64,000 bases of DNA, taken from assembly GCA_024138025.1 (NCBI GenBank), contig JAMXBD010000024.1:1736001-1800000 (forward strand), read 5' to 3'. A program made the position numbers and the translations under genes. The notes under the pieces are model-generated. The model was not told where the DNA came from. It ran no database searches and saw only the letters and a list, made by a program, of their open reading frames with translations. This stretch comes from Combretum micranthum (Eukaryota; Streptophyta; Magnoliopsida; Myrtales; Combretaceae). Shown here piece by piece: positions 56,601-64,000 of this stretch; position 1 is the stretch's first letter; every line of letters starts with the position of its first letter.

Positions 56601-57248
56601 AATATATATCAAATTTAAACAAGAAAATAATTAGAATACAAGATAATAAAAATAGAGAAAAGGAGAGTTTCATTTTTGGCATCATCATCCTAAGCTTTCA
56701 AGCTTATAGAAGGTCCTTTGATGCATGAAACCTTCATTACACTTTACCTATATCACCTATGAAGGCTTTGAGATGAAGATTTGCTTAAAAATCTTCAAGA
56801 AATATGCATGGAGGCTCATGGAAGAATGGGGGCAGCTTGTTCATGGAAGAAACAAGAACAAGAAGAAGAAGAAAATAGAGGAAAAAGAGAGAGAAAAGGT
56901 AAAGAATGAAAAAGGAAAATGAGTAAATGAAAGGGAGAGAGAAAATGAGTGTATTAAATGAATGAAAGAGAGAAAAAAAAAAATAAAAAAGGCAGACTTT
57001 GGGAGAGGGGTTCACGTGAATTGGGAGAGAGAGAGAGAGAGAGTGTTTTGTTGAATTTTGACTTGAAATTAAATTGTGTAATAAATGTGTATGTGTAGCT
57101 TCTTTAAGAATGAGTGAAATTTATTTAATTTAGTCAAAATAGGAGTAAATGAAGGACAATGGCAGCCATAAAGAAGGAAAAATCTGCCGAAGTGTGGGAT
57201 TATGTGTAGAAAGATTGAAGTGAAAAGGAAGTGATATGTGTAAGGTGT
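53602..57248 (-). repeat. family-X LTR, minus strand, truncated
   Basis: It starts TGTCACGCCCCGAAGGGTAC and follows, inverted, the solo LTR 39037-43906 to about 40260. It stops at GTGTAAGGTGT, where an Ogre/Tat-like LTR begins. The outer ~1.2 kb of the LTR (equivalent to 39037-40260) is not in the window. It lies inside the plus-strand LTR 51413-53601. Confidence 0.85.
54023..54175 (-). other. predicted three-hairpin RNA region, copy 6
   Basis: TAAGCTA/TAGCTTA (54023-54029 with 54033-54039); TATG..TGGG/CCCA..CATA (54125-54134 with 54144-54153, two central mismatches); ACGG/CCGT (54156-54159 with 54172-54175). Confidence 0.5.
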
Positions 57249-57820
57249 TGTAGACACCCAATTTTTGCCCAATTAATTAAGGCTTAAAATTTAATTCAAT
57301 TCATTTTTCCAAAAGCCTTAAGTATTGATGAAATTGGCTAAGTGATCAAGGCACAGGCCAAATGGCCTGTTGGTTAAACAGATGGACCTAAACACACACT
57401 CAAGCTCAAGGACACAGGTTCAAACCCTAGCAAAGGCAAATTTTTGCCTTTTTATCATTTTTGTCTTTTCATTTTCCTCAAATGTGACTTTTGCCTTACT
57501 TTGCATCAGTTTTTAACTGACAAAACATCATTGATTGTCAAATATTGATGATGGAATTGCAAAGTGGTTATGGAATATGAAAGATTAGTGCAAAAACAAC
57601 CAAAAGTTACAAAATTCAATGTATAAAGCATTCAATTGCACATGAATGGGGAGTTACAAAAATTGATTGGATGAATCTGGCATGGAATATGAAAACAATC
57701 ATCAATTCATCAGTTTCAAACAATTTAATCATGGATTTTCGAATTAAATTCGTGAAAAATCAAGGGGCAAAAATCAATTCATTTTTTAAACTGTTCGAAA
57801 CTGAAAATTGAGCTTGCAAC

Positions 57821-57829
57821 CTATAAATA
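57821..57829 (+). promoter_or_regulatory. TATA box of Ogre/Tat-like LTR
   Basis: CTATAAATA followed by GGAGGTCCTAGGAGC; transcription would start near 57850, upstream of the GC-rich block. Confidence 0.75.
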
Positions 57830-58075
57830 GGAGGTCCTAGGAGCAAAAGGCACAAGTCAATTTCAGAAGAACACATACATAGCAAAGCCAATTCGAAATT
57901 CTTGAAATTAGGGTATAGAATTCGAATTTTTCAAATTCGAATTGATTGGATCAGATTTAATCCAAATTGAGTGTTGTAACAATGTTAGAAACTTTATTTG
58001 GATGATTTAGTGTGCTTAGATTTGTTCGAATTGATCGGATTTCTCTCTGAAAATTTTTTTTATTTTGTTCTTCAA

Positions 58076-58472
58076 ACGCCGCCGTACAACCACCACCGGA
58101 GCTGCTCCTTGCCGCCGTTCTGAGTGAACGCCATCACCACCAAAGGACGCGCCGTCGTAGCAGGAGTCGGGCCGACAAGCTTCCAGCCGCCGAGGACCAC
58201 CGGAGCCGTCGGAATCCTCCCCGAAAAGTCGCGTCATCGTCTTCTTCACCCGCCGGAGCTCCGAGATCCGACCCGAAGATCCGAATCCAACCCGGTCGGT
58301 CATCGGTCAACGGTCGTCGGTCATCGGTCAACGGTCAACTCCGATCAGACGGCCCAGATTTCATCAAGCGATCAGACGGCCCAGATCGAGTCAATAAGAT
58401 CAGACGATCCAGATCGGTCAGCGAGATCGATGCTCCAGATCTCGTCCGCTTCATCCGACGGTCCAAGTTAAT
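58076..58472 (+). repeat. GC-rich block with minisatellites in the LTR
   Basis: It contains about two copies of a ~21-bp unit around GGTCATCGGTCAACGGTC (58292-58338), then four to five copies of a ~27-bp unit GATCAGACGGCCCAGAT (58341-58470). The upstream part is rich in CCGCCG and ACCACCGGAG. The open frames here (plus 58124-58471) are not recognised and probably reflect base composition. Confidence 0.7.
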
Positions 58473-59645
58473 CCGCATATTTTTATTAAGAGTTATTATA
58501 TAATTAATTTCAAAAATAATAAAAAATAGCAAAAAATAGTATAAAATTTATAAAATTCATAAAAAATTCAGAAAAATTCAGAAAAATCCAGAAAAATCAA
58601 ATATTTATTTTTTTATATAAATTTATTTTTTTTGATATTTTTGATATTTTTTTTGAATATTTTTTAATGTGTATTTATACACAAATTGCCTTAGTAGAAA
58701 TGCATATTTAATGCATGGAAAATATTTTTAATATATTTAAATTATTCTGGATATGTTGTGAAATTATGTGATGATTTTTTTTAAAAAAAATAATAAAAAA
58801 TAATAAAAAAATAATGATAAAAATAGATAAAAATGACAAAATTGGATTTTCCAAAAACAAAATTTTTTAGAAAAATAAAATAAAATAATAAAAAATGATT
58901 TTCGGACTTAGAAAAATTATGTTTTCATAAAAATAAAAAAATCAATTGATTAGATCATAGGAGCATCAAAAAAATGATTTTTTATAAGAACTTGAAAATT
59001 TAATGAACTTAAATTGAGAATAGTTCAAAAAATTAAAATTGATCAAAAAATTAAATTTTTTTAAAAAGAACTACGTTTTGTCTGATCTCGATTAGCGAGT
59101 ACGTAGGCACCTGCGGGGCGACATAAAAAATAAAAAAAGTTTTGTTTTTTTTTTTGTAAATATAAGTTTTTTTAAAAAAAAAAGAAATATGTTTGTTGTT
59201 ATTCATGTTCTAAAAAAAAATAATAAAAGTAAAAATGAAGAAAAACATTTAAAAAAATAAAATGAATGATTTGACTTGTAAATATTTTGTTGTAATATAT
59301 TAGAGTTTTTTTTTTTGAGCTTATAAAGGATAGATTATAAATTTAAAATTCAAAAAGTGGTAACCAATTTGGTTTTAATAGGTTAGCCCCCGAATCCATG
59401 ATATCTGGTTTTAAAAGTTGATTTTTTAAATCAAATTTTCGGACTAGTAGCTAAGTTAGGATAACCGACCCATTGATCCTAGCTTTTTATTTTTTCCCGA
59501 TTTATATCGGGTGGCGACTCTAAAATTTTTTTAAAAAATTCTTTTAACCCTAGTCGAGGATTCATGTTAAATGGGTTCGGGTTTAATGTGAATCGGGTTA
59601 AGAGAAATGAACCAGATTAGTGGGAAAAATCCAGGCTCGACAGCT

Positions 59646-59663
59646 TGGCGACTCCACTGGGGA
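59646..59663 (+). other. primer-binding site (tRNA-Arg type)
   Basis: TGGCGACTCCACTGGGGA, three bases after the LTR end. From memory this type is complementary to tRNA-Arg and is used by Ogre/Tat elements; the exact tRNA was not checked. Confidence 0.8.
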
Positions 59664-61974
59664 CGCCTAAATTTTTTTTAAAAAAGAGAGGGCTAGCCAC
59701 TTAGGAATTTTAAATTTTAAATTTATCCTTGCTCAATTTTTGTGAATATATAATTCTTTGTATATTATATTGAATAATTGTTTTGTAAATATATACTAAC
59801 CTTGCAGGTATACAAAAAAAAGAAGGCAAAAAGTTTGTTTGTTTATTTATTTAAGTATTTGCATTTGCACCTGCATATTAGCATAAATGTGTGCTAGATT
59901 ACGGTCGGACCCAGGCCATCTTAAGAGCTAAGCGAGGAGGACGAAGTAAGGTCCGGGGGCTGTGGCTTTCCACCCTCTAGATCAAGAAATGTCCTCCCAC
60001 TCCGGTTTAGTCCACTAAATCGGGGAACCTATAGAACCTTACCAAATCATGCATTCATTAGCATGGGATGTGACCAAAATTTTTTTCAAAAAAAAATGGA
60101 GTTGTATTTTCTTCCAAAAAATTTTTTTTTCAAAAATAAAAAATTTTCAAAAAAAAAGTCCACCAAATTTTTTTAAAAATGTGGAGTTGTTTCTTTCCTA
60201 AAAAAGGAAGTTTTCAAAAATCAAACATTTTTTAGTAAATAAAATTTTAGATTGAAATGGTTTTTAAACCTTTATTTTTTAAAAAAAAAATAATACCACT
60301 TCAAGTAAAGTTTTTTTTTGTCATTATCCCCATTGGCATGGATAGTGACTAATTTTTTTTTTCTCAAATAGAGTCTTGATTAATTTTGTTATTTTTTTTT
60401 AAAAAAGAAGATTTTCAAAAAAATGATTTTTCATCAATTCCAACAAAACTTTTTCACCAAAACTTTCAGGGTCCTTATCTCCATTTATATGGATAGTGAC
60501 CAAAATTTTTTTTTAAAAAATGGAGTTTTTTTTTTTTTTTGCTTTTAAAAAAAAAAAGGTTTTCAAAAAAAAAAATAATAATTTTCATCAACTCCAGCAA
60601 AATTTTTTCATCAAATTTTCAAGGTCATTATCCCCAATTGCATCTGTATGCTTGCATCTTTGCATTTTTTTAAGAAAAAAATAAAATAAAATAAAGAATG
60701 TGTACAGTAGACTTGTAAATACTCATAGAGTAAATTTTGTCCACCTATAGTTATAAGTCCTCTCCAATCAAAATTACCTTTGTCATATGTATTCCTCTCC
60801 TTGTCTTCAGGATAATCATCCCTGTAAAAATCAACCCCATTTGAATTTCCTTCTAAAAGAAAAAGGGGGGTCTTTTTTGTTCCACTATTCTTGTAAAAAA
60901 TTTTGCCTTAAAGAAAAAAAATGAATTATTCTTGTAAATATTCTTTTTCCACTTTAGGATAAATAATCATTTTCAAACATTCTTTCTTTTTTTTGAAGAT
61001 TTTTTAAAATAAAAAGTGAGAACAAAAAGTTGTTGTCTAACAAAAAAAAAAGAGAATAAAAGTTTTTCAAACTTGTTCTCCAACAATTTTTTTTTAAGAA
61101 AAAAAAATGAAAATTGTTTTCCAACAAATGAGAAAGAATAAAGGTTATTTTCAAAAAAATAAAAAAATAATTAGAAAAGAAGGAAAATTGCCAACAGAAA
61201 AAGAATGTTTCAAAATTGTTACCTCAATGATCATTCATTTTAAGCTAAAGGCAAATGAAATCAAAATTAGGGGCAACCAAAAGGACTTTACCAATTAAGG
61301 GGCATTTGTTGAAAAGATAAACCAAATGGGGCATTTAGTTAAATATCTTGAGGCAATTAAAAATGGATGATTGTAAGCCAAGAAATATCTCATAAAATGA
61401 TTGCCTAAGATGAAAAGAGGCAAACTTAATCCAAACACTACCCTACACACTAAGAGTGGAGTGAATTGTGAGAGATAAAATGGACTCATTCCTTAAAGGA
61501 GGTCTAGTTTGAATTTGATACATAGGTCAAAGTGACATTAGGCATTCATTTCAAAGTCCTAAACACATTATCCTTTGTTAACCCATTTGAGCCTATTAAG
61601 GAAGAATTTTTTAAAATTAAGCCCTGTCAAGAACCACCCTACATTAGGGTACCCCACAACGGGGCAATTTGGAGGTCAGGGTCATTATCAAGGAGAAAAA
61701 GGATTAATTTATATGCACTTGCCTTAGTTGCATCAATTCAAGAGTAGTCAATTGACATAAATAAATCATTTCCTTTGAAAGGAAGAAGAGTTTCTATCCC
61801 AAACCATACACAATCCATATACTTTGAGCTATAAGCTATCCAATGGAAAAAATACAAATCACCTTGCAAAAGAAGAAGAAAAAAGGATGCATGAATAAAG
61901 TGCAAAAAAAAAAAAAAAGAAGAAAAAAAAATGAAGAATAGCCAAGCAAGGTGATTAAACAAGAAGTTAGAAGC
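59664..61974 (+). other. leader of Ogre/Tat-like element, A/T-tract rich
   Basis: No long frame. Loose repeats of a ~130-180 bp unit with GGATAGTGACCAAA and TTATCCCCA words occur at 60060-60640 (near 60070, 60340, 60490 and 60620), separated by A and T runs. A less biased patch at 61600-61740 (GGGTACCCCACAACGGGGC) is not recognised. Confidence 0.55.
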
Positions 61975-62265
61975 ATATGCTTAAAGTTCAAAGCCCATCA
62001 AAACACAAGGTCCAAAATTTATATCATGGACCCACCCACAATTCCACCTGATGGAAGACAATCACACAAGCACATGCTCAAAGTTCAAAGCCCATCAAAA
62101 CACAAGGTCCAAAATCTATATTATGGACCCACCCACAATTCCACCCTGATGAAGACAATCACACAAGGTGATCATACCCAAACACTGGGGGCACATGCTG
62201 AAAGTTCAAAGCCCATAAAACACAAGGTCCAAAATCTATATTATGGGCCCATACACAATTCCATC
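61975..62265 (+). repeat. tandem repeat, three irregular units
   Basis: Units starting near 61975, 62070 and 62193 share AAAGTTCAAAGCCCAT, CACAAGGTCCAAAA and CCCACAATTCCA. Periods of about 96 and 122 bp differ by an inserted segment (62167-62190). Confidence 0.85.
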
Positions 62266-63300
62266 CTTTAGAGACTCTTTGGATCAAGGAGTTGATTTAT
62301 TAATGCTCTTGAAACTAGGAATAAGTGTATATTCAAGCTTTCCTTAAGGGTTCTTGACTTGTAAACCCGGGATGTGTTGAAAAATTTTCAAAAAAAAAAA
62401 AAAAAAGCCTTTATGAAATATCTCTTTTTGATTAAAGCCAACAACCAAAAGCCCACATTACAGTCCAAAAAGGACCTAATAGATTGACCAAAGTGTGTCA
62501 CTTGCAAGCCGGACCATAATTTTTGGAATCTGAGTCAAATGTGTGAAAATAAGCCTAAGAGGTGTAAGGAAGTCCTCTTTGATTAGGTAACTTAAAATAA
62601 GATAACCAATCTTGGTGTAATAATCATCCCAGGGGCATGAAATCGTTTGCCCCAATTTGAAAGAAGTCTGCCTCAGGGTTAGGAATTAATTGCCCCAAAG
62701 TTGGAAACAATGCCCCAATTTTCAAATTAATGTCCTAAAAGAAAAACTTTGCCCCCAATGATTAAAATTTTTCAATAAAAGACCTTAGGTGGTTAATAGT
62801 GAAGCCTTAGGCTGAAAAAAAAAAAAAAGAGTGATCAATGGGGCAAACCCTATTTATGATTATTTTTACCTGTTGGTAACTTTCAAAAAAAAAAAAAAAT
62901 GAGTTGGAATTCAAAAAGAAAAAAAAGGAAACTTTTTACTTTTAAAAGGTCCAAGAAAAGAAGGAATTTCTTCAAAAATAAAAAAAAATGTTTTTTCCAA
63001 ATATCTGAAAAGTAATAAAAAAAAACATAAAAAAGAGAAAATAAGTTTTCTTCATTAAAAGTAAAAAAATTGCCTTTGGTTTAAAATTTTTTAAATAAAA
63101 GAACCAAAAAAAAAAACAAACTTTGCAAGAAAAAAAAAAGGGAACATAAGGTTTTGGTTTTTAAAAGAAAAAGATTCTCAAAGGTTTTCTTAAAAATTTT
63201 CAATGAAAAAGAGGAAGAATTTCCACATTAAAAAATTAGCCAAAGAAAAAAAAAAAATTTTCAGGCTATGGTTTTCAAAACTGGATTTTCAAGTTTGTGT
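62266..63300 (+). other. leader continuation
   Basis: A-tract rich with no frame. TGCCCCAA words recur four or five times at 62650-62760. Confidence 0.5.
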
Positions 63301-63660
63301 TTAAGTTTTAGGATCACCTGCTCAAAGGAGCGTCATCCTATTTGTTTAAGTTTTAGGATCATTTGCTCAAAAAAAAAAAAAAAAAGCGTCATCCTGTTGT
63401 TTAAGTATTAGGGTCACCCGCTCAAAGGAGCGTCATCCTACCTTTCAATCTTTAAGATTGTATGCCCAAAGGAGCATCATCCTATTTCTTCAGCATCAGG
63501 ATAGTTTGCTCAAGGGAGCGTTGTTTTTTCAATCTTTAGGATCGTATGAGCTTCATCCTATTCCTCAAATTGAGAATCGCCAACTCAAGGAAGTGTTGTG
63601 CTGCCTTGTCAAGTTGTAAGTTTTAGGCCAGCTCAAGGAGCGTTAATAAGTCGAGTGTCA
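63301..63660 (+). repeat. ~55-60 bp tandem repeat with internal dyad
   Basis: At least six units contain variants of AGGATCACCTGCTCAAAGG followed by AGCGTCATCCT. AGGAT and ATCCT, and GCTC and GAGC, are inverted within each unit, so each can fold. Units decay toward the right. Confidence 0.8.
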
Positions 63661-63734
63661 GCTCGAGAAGCACACTAATGTTAAAACCAAACGCCAGTTC
63701 ATAGGGTACGTTTGAAACAAGTTTCCAAAGTTTT

Positions 63735-64000
63735 CAAGAAAAGCTTGAAGTCCATCTGAGTCTTCCAAGAAGAAAGAAAAAGTCTTCAAGAAAAATTGAA
63801 GCATAGTTTTCCAAGTTTTCAAAAAAAGAAAAACTTGAAGCCCATCCAAGTTTTCAAACCAAGTTTTCAAAAAAAAAAAAAACTTGAAGCCCATCCAAGT
63901 TTTCAAACCAAGTCTTCCAAAAAAAAGAAAAACTTGAAGCCCATCCAAGTTTTCAAAGCAAGTTTTCAAAAAAAAAATGCTTGAAGCCCATCCAAGTCTC
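63735..64000 (+). repeat. ~54 bp tandem repeat, continues past the edge
   Basis: About five units carry CTTGAAGCCCATCCAAG and TTTTCAAACCAAG with a variable A-tract. Open frames on both strands here follow the repeat period and are not genes. Confidence 0.85.

Larger units (their letters stand above)
57249..59642 (+). repeat. 5' LTR of Ogre/Tat-like element (2.39 kb)
   Basis: Ends TGTAGACACCCAATTTTTGC and CAGGCTCGACA. The TATA box is at 57821-57829. A GC-rich block at 58076-58472 with minisatellites contrasts sharply with the AT-rich rest. The right part has CGATTTATATCGGGTGGCGA near 59498-59517. Confidence 0.85.
57249..64000 (+). mobile_element. Ogre/Tat-like LTR retrotransposon, 5' part
   Basis: A 5' LTR (57249-59642), PBS (59646-59663) and about 4.3 kb of interior running off the right edge. 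The TGTAGACACCC start, the TACGTAGGCACCTGCGGGG motif at 59100-59118 and the GGCGACTCCACTGGGGA PBS are together characteristic of Tat/Ogre-type Ty3/gypsy elements. The visible interior has no long open frame and is packed with A/T tracts and tandem repeats, fitting the long 5' leader these elements have before their first gene. It is inserted in, and truncates, the LTR at 53602. The right TSD cannot be checked. Confidence 0.82.

Noticed and set aside
58124..58471. 115-codon open frame in the Ogre/Tat-like LTR
   Set aside because: GC-rich minisatellite sequence is open in several frames at once; no recognisable domain.
59643..63300. Search for ORF1/gag start in the Ogre/Tat-like interior
   Set aside because: No frame beyond about 100 codons and none with a recognisable domain; treated as leader.
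63658..63984. Repetitive open frames (WMGFKFFFF-like on minus, HPSFQTKSSKKKK-like on plus)
   Set aside because: Both follow the 54-bp tandem repeat and its A-tracts.

Overview
This window looks like repeat-rich intergenic DNA from a flowering plant. It is strongly AT-rich. It holds Ty3/gypsy LTR-retrotransposon proteins with chromodomain-type C-termini, primer-binding sites for initiator tRNA-Met (TGGTATCAGAGC type), hAT-type MITEs and a tRNA-like SINE-type repeat. There is no intact host gene, rRNA or tRNA gene. A eudicot is my guess, but the sequence does not prove it. All identities and family names come from reading the sequence by eye; no database was searched.

Left part (1-26333). A gypsy-like element on the minus strand runs off the left edge; its PBS is at 980-991 and its LTR starts at 997. 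A probable plus-strand LTR follows (1861-3306). A minus-strand LTR fragment is split by a 3.77 kb solo LTR (3989-7753, TSD AGACT). Two tandem ~517 bp palindromes with tRNA-like arms lie at 8718-9769. A 3.07 kb gag-protease-only LTR element (9908-12978, TSD ATTAT) sits inside one unit of an older tandem repeat. A 4.3 kb plus-strand LTR (15950-20230) carries a hAT MITE (16383-17057), and an inverted copy of that MITE lies at 22329-23032. A possible orphan last exon is at 21784-21874. A 2.9 kb internally deleted chromovirus occupies 23374-26257.

Right part (26334-64000) is one nested stack. An LTR (26334-26923) is broken by a plus-strand LTR (26924-28000 and 51413-53601). That LTR is broken by a gypsy element E1 on the minus strand (28001-51412, TSD GGCGC). 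E1 was itself hit by a plus-strand gypsy fragment (28084-32619), a solo LTR inside its integrase (34138-35910, TSD GTAGT), a 4.87 kb solo LTR (39037-43906, TSD ATGGC) and a solo LTR in its own 5' LTR (49631-51387). The same plus-strand LTR is broken again by another minus-strand LTR (53602-57248), which is truncated by an Ogre/Tat-like element (57249 to beyond 64000) with a 2.39 kb LTR, a tRNA-Arg-type PBS and a long leader full of tandem repeats.

Most of the large LTRs (3989-7753, 15950-20230, 26334-26923, 26924-53601, E1, 39037-43906, 53602-57248) belong to one diverged superfamily, called family X here. Six copies keep three small inverted repeats about 400-570 bp from the PBS-side LTR end. 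The arms differ in sequence between copies yet still pair, and the loop of one is self-complementary. This looks like an RNA structure under selection, possibly a dimerisation or packaging signal, and is the most interesting signal I found.
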